From NCBI GenBank assembly GCA_918026815.1, contig CAKJVC010000017.1, positions 868,001-932,000 on the forward strand: a stretch of 64,000 bases of DNA. The letters are read 5' to 3'. This DNA comes from Chalara sp. BL73. Lineage: Eukaryota > Ascomycota > Leotiomycetes > Helotiales. The position numbers and the translations under genes are program-made. This document shows positions 10,654-21,573 of this stretch, in pieces. The notes beneath the pieces are model-generated. The model saw only the letters and a list, made by a program, of their open reading frames with translations, made no database searches and had not been told where the DNA came from. How positions within the stretch are numbered: position 1 is the first letter of the stretch; each line of letters starts with the position of its first letter.

Positions 10654-12379
10654 GCTGTTTGTTGTACCTAGGGCTGTTGCGTGATAGGAAGACAGAGGCG
10701 AAAGTAGTTTCTGTATACAACAAGATTCGAGATCAAACAACCAACTTTTTAATATTTGTATACTTTGTGCGTTTTGCTAGCATACTCCTCAACCACCCCT
10801 AGTTACGTATTGCTTTTTGCTGGGTTTGTAATCTTCTCTTTTGCACCACGCGTTAGCTTGCGTCGGAACCTGTTTACGCGGCCACGGTAGTTAGGGGTGG
10901 GGCCAGTTACAATGACCCCTTGATTAATAATTGCACATTTGCTCCACTTTATGGTCCAGCTGCGGAAAAGCTGATTCAACCACCAATCATTAAATTTCAG
11001 TGGGACCTGAGTGAAAAAGAAGTGTTACCTTTGAAGTAACAAGTTGTACTATACATATGCATATACAAAAAGCTAGAGAAACCGCTGTAACTGGTTTTGA
11101 AAAATCGATCGAGTATTGCTTACAGGTGTCACGTACAAAGATTAGGTATCTGTGCTAGGTCGGCGGGATGGTTGTTTCTCGTGAAGAAAATCCGTGGCCT
11201 GTAAGCATGTTCTTTGTACTGGTTCTATGTCATGTTTTCAATTCTTCTTCTGGTGCTTTCCATATTTGCTAACGTTGTTATTTAATTTGAAGCCCTGAGC
11301 TTTCGGCTCTGAGCACTTGTTACGTCACACCGCAGCTCTTGACTCGGTTCAAGAGCCGCAGAGCAAGGGGCATGATTAAGGCACTGAAGTTTATCGGATT
11401 TTCTTCATGTATTTACGTAATTACTAGAATAAACCATAATCCTATGCGGCTCACCATACACTGTCCCATGAGATTGAGATGGGGGTGTATGCTTATCTTA
11501 TCATGGCCCCGAGATCGCGGCCGCCTGGTTTGCAAGGAACCCGTCCTTCAAGAAACGCATCTCTGTCGTGGCAACCAATAAACTTCATTGGTAGCCTTAT
11601 AGGGGAGTGGTATCCGCCCATAGAATGCACAACTCTCTCTCCCGTCAAGGATTAGGAAAAGAGCGGCTATCTTTCTAGTAGAAAGCTGGGCTATAGATGA
11701 TAGAATCACATCGACAGGAAGCGCGATGTTGCCTCCCAGTCAGACACCGTCAGATTTTAGTCGGCCTTCCGGCATGAACAGGTTGGCCTGGTCAGACACT
11801 GTTGAAGCAGAGGTGGGCAGCGATATTCTAGATAATAAATCAGATGTTATTGTAGGGCGACATTGATGGTGACGTGCCGGAAGAGTAGCGTAGACGCAAA
11901 GCAGAGAAAGAGCGCCTGACAGACTTGTACAACGTCTCTCCTGCGCTATGCCATCTTTTCAATTGATACATATGCCTACGCCGAATCCTGGTGGATTAGA
12001 TACAAGAGGGTTTGTCCGACCCAGTATATAGATTACCAGCTCCAGAGCCGGACAATGGTTATAACGGCTGCAATCCCCGCTTCTTCCAGAGAGTACCGTT
12101 CCTATAGGGTACTGCAACTAGTCTTCGGATACCACAGGCCGGAAACCGGGAAACTGCTCTCTAAACTAGGTTAACATTTATTTCATTCATTCGGTTTGCC
12201 GTTTTGAACAAAGTAGACTAATTAGTTTAAATTGTAGTTGAACTATTAAACTCTAAGCTATCGACTACACTCGCTGGTATGAAAGATTAAACACATCTTT
12301 TGTCTCATCCTGGACCAAATCAATGAGAAAAATATCTTGGCCAGAAATCAAGGCACAATGAGCTTTCATGCGCCTTTCA
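10654..12379. other. Intergenic region with hairpins and a possible coding relic
   Basis: No intact gene is visible in 1.7 kb. A hairpin lies at 11335-11356 (arms GCTCTTGA and TCAAGAGC, six-base loop). Around 11726-11960 the + strand has protein-like composition in two frames: a segment with WSDTVEAEVGSDILDN, then after a frame change a segment with KAEKERLTDLYN interrupted by a stop. This suggests an old decayed gene or element that I cannot identify. Confidence 0.35.
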
Positions 12380-13582
12380 TCAAGGCTTCAAAAACTCTGC
12401 ACCAGTAGCTAATCCTTGCGCATTCTGCAAGAAGAAAGTTCTCGATTTCAAAAGCCAGACGAAGAAGCTAGGGACCTTCCAACCAAATAGGACACCAACA
12501 CCACCCTTTGGACCGATAGGAACAATTTGCATATCCGACTGAATTTGTTGGTACTTCTTTTCCTTCAATATCACTGTTTCTGCAGACCGACCCTCTTTCC
12601 CATTGTGAATTTCGCGTAAGTCGGACCAGATGGAGTAGCACAACGCTGGAACTGCGGATTTTGCATCCAACACGCCGCCTTTGGAGTAGGAGGCTGCATC
12701 TCCGATACTGTAAATGCGAGCCGGGGCTTTGGTTGCGCGAAGTGTGCTCACATCTGTTGCGACACGCTTGGCATCGTTCAGCCAGCTGTCAGGAAGAAAG
12801 CTGGTATTGGGTGCCCGGCCAGTAGCGTCGATGTAGATGTCAACAGTCTTAGTACTACCATCACTTAACTTCACAGAGGTTGTGCCGTCCGAAAGTTCTG
12901 TCGAAGAGGTGACCTTGACGTTGTGAATTGTCTTTACATTGAGCGACTCGAGTTGGCTCTCCGCAGATTTACTAATGCTGGTGTGCCTTAATCCGGGGAG
13001 AAGACGGGTACTGCCAGATAGAATTGTAATGTCCTTTTGCTTATAGAAATGGGCAATCTCTCCTGCTGTCTCAACTCCAGATGCCCCGCCTCCGACAATT
13101 AGGATTGTCTTTGATTTGGGAAGGCGTTTGTGCATGTCCTTGAACGCAGCGGTTGTATGTTCGGAGTCGCCATGAAGTGTCCACAAAGGACTAGAGCTTC
13201 TGGATCCTGTGGCGACAACCAACGATTCGTATTGAACTGAAGTATTTGTAGTGCTCCCTGCAGTGCGAACAGACACTATCCTTGCCGCCTCATCAACCTG
13301 TACTGCTTCGCCCTTGATGAAGCTGAACTCGGACACTTTGTAATGACTAAATGCATCGGGGATCGAGCCAAATGGCTTGTCGAGAGGCACCACTTCGGCG
13401 GAGATTAAAACGCGTGGGGCTGCAACCATGAAGAAGGTGTGATCGGAAGGTGATATAAGTGTAACCTTGTATCCTGACCCGTCACCGTTCGTGGAATTCA
13501 GGGATGGGAGGACATGGCGAAGAAGGTAATGTGCTGTGGAAACGCCAGCAAAGTTGCCTCCGAGAATGACGATATTATGCAT
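12380..13582 (-). CDS. AIF/AMID-like FAD-dependent pyridine nucleotide oxidoreductase
   Basis: Intronless 400-aa flavoprotein of the Pyr_redox_2 family, resembling fungal AIF-like (AMID, ferroptosis-suppressor-type) NAD(P)H oxidoreductases. The FAD-binding Rossmann motif is ILGGNFAGVSTAHYLL at the N-terminus. A second dinucleotide motif, ILIVGGGASGVETAGEI, binds NAD(P)H. ATGSR, DATGRAPNTSFLP and RIYSIGDAASYS complete the FAD site. The length of about 400 aa is normal for the group. No mitochondrial presequence or transmembrane anchor is evident, so the location is unclear; the C-terminal VPSFFVWLLKSRTFF could associate with membranes. It diverges from the zinc-finger regulator at 14269. The role is probably quinone or electron-carrier reduction, or a stress response (inference). 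Confidence 0.9.
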   Translation of the reverse strand: MHNIVILGGNFAGVSTAHYLLRHVLPSLNSTNGDGSGYKVTLISPSDHTFFMVAAPRVLISAEVVPLDKPFGSIPDAFSHYKVSEFSFIKGEAVQVDEAARIVSVRTAGSTTNTSVQYESLVVATGSRSSSPLWTLHGDSEHTTAAFKDMHKRLPKSKTILIVGGGASGVETAGEIAHFYKQKDITILSGSTRLLPGLRHTSISKSAESQLESLNVKTIHNVKVTSSTELSDGTTSVKLSDGSTKTVDIYIDATGRAPNTSFLPDSWLNDAKRVATDVSTLRATKAPARIYSIGDAASYSKGGVLDAKSAVPALCYSIWSDLREIHNGKEGRSAETVILKEKKYQQIQSDMQIVPIGPKGGVGVLFGWKVPSFFVWLLKSRTFFLQNAQGLATGAEFLKP

Positions 13583-14268
13583 GTTAAAGTAGGGCGTAGC
13601 CGGCTACTGTGCACAGTATAAACTCGGCTGTTCTTTTGGTTTTTGTTTTTTTGTTTTTTTTTGCTCGCTGATATCGTCTGAATCAGGGATTGAAAGGAGG
13701 CAGTTGAAGGGCCTAAGTGAGTCAAGAGAGAGCAAGGTCTTATTAAAAAAAAATTGTCAGAATATGATTGTCTATCGAAAGCTGATTGATATTAGAGAGA
13801 AGGAAAGGAAGATCTTAGAAGACCTAGAGATTGGAGAAGGAAAGGAGAAGGGTTCGTGATGAAGAGATATAGTAGCCATGACGGTGTGAACGCTACTACG
13901 GAAAGTGCTTTGCAATCAATTATGCGCAGCTTGGGCATTGCAATTAGAGTACAAGCCGAAAGACTTTCCGGAGTCACCCCGAGGCTTCTTTAATTTTAAC
14001 GATTCCTTGAAACGATAATAGGTAATTCGAACAAATAGGGTATATTCGACAGGACTACCTTTGGCTGTCATGGATACACGGGACCGACGAAATAGGCGAC
14101 TGATACAGCCAACCAGGAGAGAGAACGGCACTGACAATAACTCAAGGGTCTACCCCTGCATTACTTTAGTTCACCTTAGTCATCTGGAACGGCACCCGTC
14201 GTTCTGCACACACCTTGTCTCGGCCATCATCTTTTCCCTTTCGTTATTCGTAATCATGAAAAATCGGT
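13583..14268. promoter_or_regulatory. Divergent promoter region between the AIF-like and zinc-finger regulator genes
   Basis: A 686-bp gap separates the starts of two genes transcribed away from each other. A T-rich tract (about 13636-13663) and an A-run (13744-13753) are present, as is common in fungal promoters. No defined binding site was recognised. Confidence 0.5.
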
Positions 14269-15783
14269 ATGAATAATTCAACTCAAACCAAAGACGGAAG
14301 CTTTCGACACGCCATGCCTTCGTCCACACTTCGGCAGTCCCAATTACTCGGGTATCTCTCAAACCATCGAGTTTTGATATGCAAAGAATGTCATTATGCG
14401 ATACAGCCGTCTGCCATTTCTCGCCACCTCAAGGAGCTCCACCATATCTACCGCTCAGATCGCCAGGAATTCATGGAATATGCCCATAGCCTGGATCTTG
14501 CCGATCCTGGAGATGTCGTTCTACCTAAACCCCACGAAGCTCCTGTGCCTTTCCTACCCACCCAAAGCGGCTTCGCTTGTGCGGTTAGGGAATGTGGTCA
14601 TCTCTGTGTTACTGTTAAGCGCATGAAGGGACATTGGGCTAAAGTACACAAAAACGAGGTACCGGGTGGGGCTCAGTGGTATCCAGTCGATTTGCAGACT
14701 TTTTTTCGTGGTAACCAGCTGAGATACTTCATAGTGCGCGGACGCTCTAATCCTGCCTCCCATCCAAAACTAAACTCAGCGCTCGACAGCGAGGCTTCTA
14801 GCCTCAAAGCTGACACGTTAGAGACACTAATGACCGATGGTTCTAACTGGCCTACGGATGACCATGACCTCCTTGAGCATTTTAAGAATTCCACATATCT
14901 AGACCTTAGTAAGACTTCAGAGAGCAGGGAAATATGGCAAACAACGATACCTCAATTAGCGTGCAGCCACTCTTTCTTGAAGCACGGAATTCTGACATGT
15001 TCAGCATTGCATCTTGCCTATCTGAAGCCATTGGAGAGGCAGCGTTACCAGTTGACAGCAGCTTATCATCACAGTCGAGCTCTACCATCATTCCGCTCCG
15101 CTATAGAAAACGTAAATGAAAACAACTGGGATGCGTTGCTTGCCTTCACACAGCTTCTTCTCATCCACTGCTTCGCATCAGAGCAAGATGAAAACCTCCT
15201 CCTTGTGGGAGGAAAACATGAGTCAGGGCTACCAGACTGGCTTTACATCATTCGGGGTAGCTGCACTATCTTCAAGGCCGCCTGGCAAGTCATTGAAAGC
15301 GGACCTCTATCGCCACTCATAAAGGATGGAATGCTTTGGCAACAGCTTGCTCAAGTGCCGGAAAACCCAGAATATTCTCAACGTCTCGCACTCCTTACTG
15401 CACTTCCCTTTTTTGGAAATAAATCAACTACACTAAGGATTGCCGAGACACCTTACTCCCCATTCCCCGGCGCTCTTCTAGCGCTTTCAAGAGCATTTTC
15501 AAAAGCACAGGCGGCTCGTTTGCATTCCGTATATACGATCTGGACTGCGGTACATATCTGGCCAGCGCAAGTTTCACAAGATTATTTAGACCGTCTGAAG
15601 GGCAGGGACCCGACTGCTTTGATCCTGTTGGCTCATTATTGCATACTACTTGAACCGTTTGAGTCGTACTGGTACATGAGTGGTTACAGGAAGAGGCTGT
15701 TATCCCGCATCTACAACCAGTTGGATCAAGAATGGCGACAGTGGCTGCAATGGCCGATGGAAGAAGTTTGGGTTGAGGAGTGA
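14269..15783 (+). CDS. C2H2-type (OrsD-like) zinc-finger protein with fungal transcription factor domain
   Basis: Single-exon protein of 504 aa. Two zinc-finger-like units lie near the N-terminus: residues 38-58 (CKEC ... HLKELH) and residues 104-127 (C, C, with H and H in GHWAKVH). This spaced pair is typical of the OrsD-like family named after the orsellinic acid cluster protein. The C-terminal two thirds read as the alpha-helical Fungal_trans_2 type region: LACSHSFLKHGILTCSALHLA, a tract with LLAFTQLLLIHCFAS, then DWLYIIRGSCTIFKAAW, and a terminal helix with YRKRLLSRIYNQL. It is probably a nuclear regulator. The divergent AIF-like gene is a plausible target, but this is inference. Confidence 0.85.
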   Translation: MNNSTQTKDGSFRHAMPSSTLRQSQLLGYLSNHRVLICKECHYAIQPSAISRHLKELHHIYRSDRQEFMEYAHSLDLADPGDVVLPKPHEAPVPFLPTQSGFACAVRECGHLCVTVKRMKGHWAKVHKNEVPGGAQWYPVDLQTFFRGNQLRYFIVRGRSNPASHPKLNSALDSEASSLKADTLETLMTDGSNWPTDDHDLLEHFKNSTYLDLSKTSESREIWQTTIPQLACSHSFLKHGILTCSALHLAYLKPLERQRYQLTAAYHHSRALPSFRSAIENVNENNWDALLAFTQLLLIHCFASEQDENLLLVGGKHESGLPDWLYIIRGSCTIFKAAWQVIESGPLSPLIKDGMLWQQLAQVPENPEYSQRLALLTALPFFGNKSTTLRIAETPYSPFPGALLALSRAFSKAQAARLHSVYTIWTAVHIWPAQVSQDYLDRLKGRDPTALILLAHYCILLEPFESYWYMSGYRKRLLSRIYNQLDQEWRQWLQWPMEEVWVEE

Positions 15784-17492
15784 TACACATGTTAAATACT
15801 GTAATTATAACTTGGTGATGGGGCTGCTGGAAGATCAATTGCCGCTTCTGGGAGTTCGCTTAGCAGGGTCAACGCTACTGGCGCAATAATAATCGTTGTA
15901 GACCATCAAGATAAAGTCCCAACGGCTTTTATAAGAAGTCTTCAATATTGAGTGGCAGAGGAGGTGCGGTAAGGGTTACCGTATCGGAACGGGGCAGCAA
16001 AACTTTCGGCTATGGAAGGGTCGTAAAAGAGGCGCTGCTTAGACTAAAAAGTAGCGGGCTCTTTATACCAAGTAGCTATAACTGAGAGTTGATTTTTGCT
16101 CCCAGCTGTCCCTTTCTCTTGGGCTAAACTTTCCACCATTCAGAAGTAATATTGAGTAAACAATAGTAGGCTAAGCAAAGTACTTAATCCTAATGTTTCT
16201 ATTTATTCAAGTTACAACAATATGAGTAAAATGCCAAAAATTGCGGAGTGGAAGAGGGTTAGGCTTGACAACAATCAAAGCATGGTGTTATACAGTAAAA
16301 TATCAAATAAGAATTAGGGGAGGATAGAATATAATATTAGACGGTTAAAAGCCGAATAATATTAATATGTATTGGTATTTTCGTCATGCATCAATTTATT
16401 ACAGGATTTTTGCTTCGCAGGAGCATCGGTTATATCTAGCAGTGGTTATTGCCGTCAGAATAATGCACCCCCAGATTCAGAGAGTGGGCCCCCATTCCTC
16501 ACATGAAGTCTTAAAAATGACCAGGGCATGACTTGTACGCTATGGCGATAGAAATTCGTGAACATTTACAGTACCAGATGTGAGGGCTTGATTGGATAAC
16601 TAGGCTTAGTTCTATATATATACAAGACGAAACACGAGGAATAAATTTATGACAGGCGATTTAAAGTTAGAAAAACGATATATATCACCAGGCAATGTGT
16701 AGCGATAACGAGAAACATGATTATACTAGGCCAGCACTGAGTTCTTTGGGTATTACAGTACATTTTGAAAGGCCGCGTCACTAAGACACTGCTCGTTTTA
16801 CTTAGATGTACACAGCATAGGCACATGGTTGGTATAGCTAGTCACCCTCTTTGCATAGCTGCGATAGGCGACCAGGTCAGACGTTAAATTAACATTATCA
16901 ACCATCAAGTTTTCTACGACGCTCCTGCCAACTCTACTCGTAACACTTCATGCTCAACTCAGCAGTATTCTCAATCCTTGTTATCGGATTTTACAATACT
17001 TTGGACAGGTGATACGCCTACTTCTATTCAGACTAGCCTGGGCCATTATAATTCTTCTATCAAGGATCGCCTTGGCCATAACACTGAAAACGCTTATTAA
17101 ACTATTACTACACTTTTCAAACTTTTCAAACTTTTTTTCTAGCAATGGTAAAGCAAGCCTTTATGGATTAAATAAAAATTGTATTATGTAAAACTTCGTA
17201 GTTAACTTTTTACTAACTTTTGGTAGTTTAGTTAGGATTTAATGTGAGGTGGGATATCGGTTAATTCCACACCTACTTTTTCTACACGCCACCCAGCCAC
17301 TGCTCACATAAACAAGAGAGACCAATAATTCAAAATAATCGCAGAGTGGAGGTTCAGAGACATGGATTGGTATAGCCCCACTGCTTATAATCCTACGAAG
17401 TAAATCTAAGTTCTTGTACTTAACCTTCTTTCCATCCCACTTCTCCCCTCTCGCTATTATTTCCAGATCAGCCTGTGCGCCGGACCCCCACG
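15784..17492. other. AT-rich intergenic region with dispersed-repeat relic
   Basis: This 1.7-kb stretch is AT-rich (especially 16.2-16.8 kb and 17.1-17.25 kb) and has no convincing coding sequence. A 68-bp segment at 17013-17080 is a diverged copy of 28941-29010. The base composition and transition-type differences fit decay by repeat-induced point mutation. An AG at the end of a pyrimidine tract (17460-17466) could be a splice acceptor for an upstream leader of the next gene. Confidence 0.5.
17013..17080. repeat. Dispersed repeat relic, copy A
   Basis: Shares a long similar stretch with 28941-29010. Both start TACGCCTAC and end ATCGCCTTGGCCATA, with intermediate differences that are mostly C/T and A/G changes plus a 2-base length difference. 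The parent element is not identified. Confidence 0.7.
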
Positions 17493-18365
17493 ATGCATGT
17501 TCCCATTGAAATGAAGGATGACAATATCGATATTGCTTGTGTCGTTTCCAACGCCTTAAATCGAGTGTCTGCTGCTGGCGCCGAGGACTTGTCCCTTACG
17601 TCTATGTATTTACTAGCTGAGCAATGTAACGAGGTTGAGCTCAACTCACAGGAGATATCGCTTCCCCCCTTGCTAGAAGAGCGTGAGACGCTCGCCAGCA
17701 TCCACGTCTTCGCCCATGCCCAACTTGCTGAGACTTTAGAGAAAGTGGATTCTTCTGATAGTCAGAAGAATCCATGTGGGCTACAGACACTTAGCCCACC
17801 GCTTCACCCCGCTCAAGCCAGAGAATCTATTATACCACAATGCACCCCGGGAACCGAGATAACAATAGTCCGAGACTACCGTCCAGGCCTCCTGGGGCGT
17901 GTTATTGAAATGCACATGGACTATTACTCCCGCGCCTTTCGCTTCGGCTTCCGTTTCGAGTCCTACCTTGCATCTGCCCTCGGAGAATTTTTGTCTCGAT
18001 TGCCCAACTCCAGGAACCAAATTTGGGTTGCGATAGACAACAGCGAGAGGATTCTAGGGAGCATTTTTATTGATGGACAGGATCTCGGGGGGAATAAAGC
18101 GCACCTGAGAGCTTTCATTATCGACGATAAACTAAGAGAGAGTGGTATTGGGCGACGATTGTTGGCGGAGGCATTGGCTTTTGTGGATAATGGGACGTAC
18201 TCGGAGACGCATTTATGGACTTTCCGAGGACTGGACAAGGCGAGGAGAATGTATGAGAAGAACGGGTTTGTTCTTGAGGCTGAAACCCTGGGAACACAGT
18301 TTGGAGAGGAAACGACAGAACAGCATTTTGTTCGTAGATCTGTGGTGGTGGCAGCGCCTAGTTAG
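17493..18365 (+). CDS. GNAT-family N-acetyltransferase with unknown N-terminal extension
   Basis: Predicted 290-aa protein starting MHVPIEMKDDN; the first in-frame ATG is at 17493. Residues about 120-285 form a GNAT domain: EITIVRDYRPGLLGRVIEMHM, then QIWVAIDNSERILGSIFIDG, LRAFIIDDKLRESGIGRRLL (the R-x-x-G-I-G acetyl-CoA loop) and ARRMYEKNGFVLEAE. The Y-x-x-x-G-F ending is the usual GNAT C-terminal strand. The domain resembles the GNAT half of bacterial MarR-GNAT proteins, which hints at an old transfer; a search would be needed. The first 120 residues are acidic, helical and not recognised. The substrate is unknown; it could be a small amine or a protein N-terminus. Confidence 0.85.
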   Translation: MHVPIEMKDDNIDIACVVSNALNRVSAAGAEDLSLTSMYLLAEQCNEVELNSQEISLPPLLEERETLASIHVFAHAQLAETLEKVDSSDSQKNPCGLQTLSPPLHPAQARESIIPQCTPGTEITIVRDYRPGLLGRVIEMHMDYYSRAFRFGFRFESYLASALGEFLSRLPNSRNQIWVAIDNSERILGSIFIDGQDLGGNKAHLRAFIIDDKLRESGIGRRLLAEALAFVDNGTYSETHLWTFRGLDKARRMYEKNGFVLEAETLGTQFGEETTEQHFVRRSVVVAAPS

Positions 18366-19129
18366 GGCAAGTAATATAATCACATGGCTGTATTTAATGT
18401 ATTCAATATTCTTACTAAGGACTTGCAACCGGCCATAATTCACCTATTGAGTCAGTTAGTTAGCTTTTTAACGAATCTCGATCTCAATTATATTCATTCA
18501 TTACCTGGATAAAAGCATGCGATTATTCGATTGGTCAGTCGGGCGGAGTTTAGAGCTAAGCACCTTGGAACTCCGTAAACTAGAAATATCGAAGGTGTCG
18601 CTATTGAATCTCTTGATTCCAAGCTCCAGGCTTTGGAAGAGAGTTAATCGTCTAAGGGTCTTTCATTTAACAAGGTGCAGAGCATGTATATGTCAAATCT
18701 TGTCACTATTCACTACCGAAATTATTATATGAGATATATAAAATGTCGTATTTATCAGGCTATATAGCTCCTCCGTGGTAGCACGAACATATGTTAGCCA
18801 TTTGAGGCCATTACTTACTGCGGGACATGCGCCCACAAAGTGGAAGGAGCTCCATCGTCCGGTCCCGTGTCATCCGCCCCGCTCAAGAAATCGAGACGCG
18901 GGAGGACGTTTATTTACAGGCTTCAGATCGAACTCGTGATTTGCCATAGCTACGCCTCCAAGTATTTCCCCAATCTTTCGAGGCATATTAAAATGCAGCC
19001 AAACTCGCGTGGTTCTGATGTCTACTTTCTGCGCGTTTTTCTGTCTCTTGGAAGCTCCAGTGTGCCCGGGGCAACACTGTGCTCAAATTTATTGGTATAC
19101 CACTCCTTCGGTTCAGTTTTGAATGTATG
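18366..19129. other. Intergenic, no gene seen
   Basis: No protein-like frame in 0.76 kb. The + strand ORF drawn across 18840-19388 runs antisense to the coiled-coil exon and has no features of its own. Confidence 0.5.
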
Positions 19130-21573
19130 CTATCTGATGATACCCTGTCGGTTACTGCGCGAGACTGCTGTGCAGCTTGTCAAATGCTTTATCCTTTCAA
19201 CTGTTGAATGTAGCCAGATCTCCGGAGAAGGTCCGGAGAAAATAGGCGCGTCAGGGAATTTCGGATTATTAGGTGGTTGTTCAAGAAGGTTCGAAGTGTG
19301 CCGTGATATTGTCCCTTGGGCTTCATGCAGCGGGTTGACCTTTTGTCGAATGCGCGTTTCAGCAGTCCGACATCTCGAACTCAAATGAGCGATCACAGCT
19401 TCATCCCCTTCACACCTTCTTTTTAGCCTTTCTGCTTCCTGATTCAAATAGGCTATCTTAGCCTCAACAGTACTCTTTTGTAGTAGAGCGAAAGATCGTT
19501 CCCTACGTAGCTCTCGTATTTGTTCTGCCAATCTGAAGACTTTCACCTAAACACAAGCTAAGCAGCAGCCGCACCAACAAGAGAAGCCACATTAACCGTG
19601 GAATCCAGGATAGTATCTATGATATCCTTCGGCGAATCTTCCTTCAGGGCACTCTTGTCGCTTTTGAAGCGTAATCGGTACTGCCTTCCAAGTGCTCTGA
19701 TTCCATCCTTATCCTCTGTCTCTCCTGGTTCTACTTTAATCTCTTGCTCTTTTACCGTAATGATGCTATTCTTGGAGCTCTTGACTCCAGATTTCCCTTC
19801 AATTTTGACTTTTTGCAACTCGCCATTCGCCTCTTCCGTCTTAACAACTATTACCAAGTTACCATCTAAGATACGTTCTAGCCAGTGAAGCCAAGGGTCG
19901 GGATTAAGACGTAAATCAGGATTCTTAAGATGGTTTTGCCAACAAGGCTTTAAACCATGCTTCTCATCGTAGGGGTCACTCTCCATAAATCGTTTCCACA
20001 CTGCGAAGATCTTTTGGAGTCGCTCTATGCCAATTTTAAACCACTCTTGATGTTTCCTTGGGCAGCCTTTACCAGAGTTGCAGAGGCCGTTCACGAGGGA
20101 TTCTCGAAACCGGAAGCCTTGAAGGTGTAATTGAATTAGCCTCTCTACTCTAAACGCATGTGGGACTGAAATTTTCAGAATGACATTTGGCGTGTAGTGA
20201 CATGAGTTAGCCCATTGTTGCATGCGGGCTTCGACATCCTTAGCCACCCCAACCTTTATATATCCATTATCCTCTCGTTGGAAACCATATATGCAACCAA
20301 ATCTCTGATCTTGCTCTGAAAGTGGTCGTGATATCACATCACGCATCGCTCTTAGCTCCTGTTCCATGCCTTTAGTCGGGAATGGTACAAACTCTAGAAT
20401 ACTCTGCTTCGGAGACTCTAAATGGCCCACTCGAGGGCTTGCTGTGCTGGACTTGCGCGATTGCTGGGTAAATAACTTCCTGATAACACTATCATTCTGG
20501 AAAGTTGTGATAGGGTCTTTGACGTCGAGATCTTCATATAATGACTCGCTCCGTTGAGCAGCGCTATTCTTGTGCGATAGAGGAGAATTGGTCTGAAGCT
20601 CTCGAGACGTTGGCCGCTGCGGGCTGGTACCTGGTGTTGTGAAGTGGCTTTCGACGTTTCTGCTCCAGAAGCTGGAAATAGAGGATTGGGGAGAATCATT
20701 GATCGTTGGCGTTGTTGCTTGATCAAAGTTACTCGTATGCTGGTGACGTATAGGGGTACCTTGATTATGTGAGTTAGGTGCCTCCTCGTCACAACGAGGA
20801 TTTTGTGTATCGGATTCTGTGGAAACCGCAAGGTCAACCAATTTTGGCAGCCATTGCATGGATAGGCTTGGACCTTGGTCTTGATGATATCCTCGACAAA
20901 GTACCAAACCGGCCAGCTCCGTTAAGAGGTCCGTAATATGTTCTTGGTCTAATAATTTTATGCAGGAATTGGCAAGACTTCTAACGATGGTATCGATGTG
21001 GTCACAGGTTTGTCGAGCAAGCGGCTGTGTGCATCTGCCTTTGCGAGCACGTCCGTGGCATTTCAGCTTCTCACCTTCATCGATTTTAAGTGTTTGTCGG
21101 ATAATAGAGGGAGTGGCCTCTAGCCCAGGTAGCTTTGATATGGTGGATGTTACGCTTCGTGTACGGCGACTGTTTCCAACTCGTGACTGATATGACGCTG
21201 GCGCTGGCGCTGGCGCTGAAGCGCATGAAGATTTCAACTGATTCGTACTGACTGCTGATATCGCAGGCCTCAAGTGCCCCTCCTCAATTTCTTTAAGCCA
21301 TTCATCTACCACAACTCCAATATGCTTTACACGGTGACTCCGACCACATAGCTGCAGCGCAGCAAGATTTAAAAGGGCAGACCGAGTATCTTCCGTATCG
21401 TCTAAACATTGTAAAAGTTTCCGTGTCTTTCCGCCATCAGAAATCGTACGCGAACATTGCTCTGAAGCGTTGTTCTTTTTCGAAGCTCTTGTCCAGATAC
21501 ATTGCCTTGACTTGCAATCCTGTGAGGCTCTAAGTTTTGCAACTGTGGGAAGGAAGGGCGAGACAGCCATCAT
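19130..21573 (-). CDS. T5orf172 (DUF1766, GIY-YIG-like) domain protein, probable coiled-coil 3' exon
   Basis: The first exon encodes up to 671 aa (21573 to 19558). Residues about 425-530 are a T5orf172 domain, seen as GCIYGFQREDNGYIKVG, VEARMQQWANSCH and RVERLIQLHLQGFRFRE. The fold is related to GIY-YIG nucleases, and fungal members have two zinc-like CxnC units; here CIWTRASKKNNASEQC and CHGRARKGRC. A low-complexity APAPAPA tract follows a GCTGGC repeat in DNA. If intron 19547-19596 (GTTAAT...TTTAG, 50 bp, phase 0) is removed, the stop at 19558-19560 is skipped and the protein gains 138 residues with a coiled coil (AEQIRELRRERSFALL...EAKIAYLNQEAERLKRR), giving 797 aa. I favour the spliced form because the 3' frame starts right at an AG and has no ATG. 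The function is unknown; DNA binding or nuclease-like activity is suggested by the family only. Confidence 0.8.
21192..21221. repeat. GCTGGC hexanucleotide microsatellite inside the T5orf172 gene
   Basis: About four tandem GCTGGC units encode the APAPAPA run on the minus strand. They are in frame, so unit number can vary without disrupting the protein. Confidence 0.7.

Noticed and set aside
18840..19388. 182-codon + strand frame
   Set aside because: Antisense to the coiled-coil exon at 19130-19546, with no features of its own.
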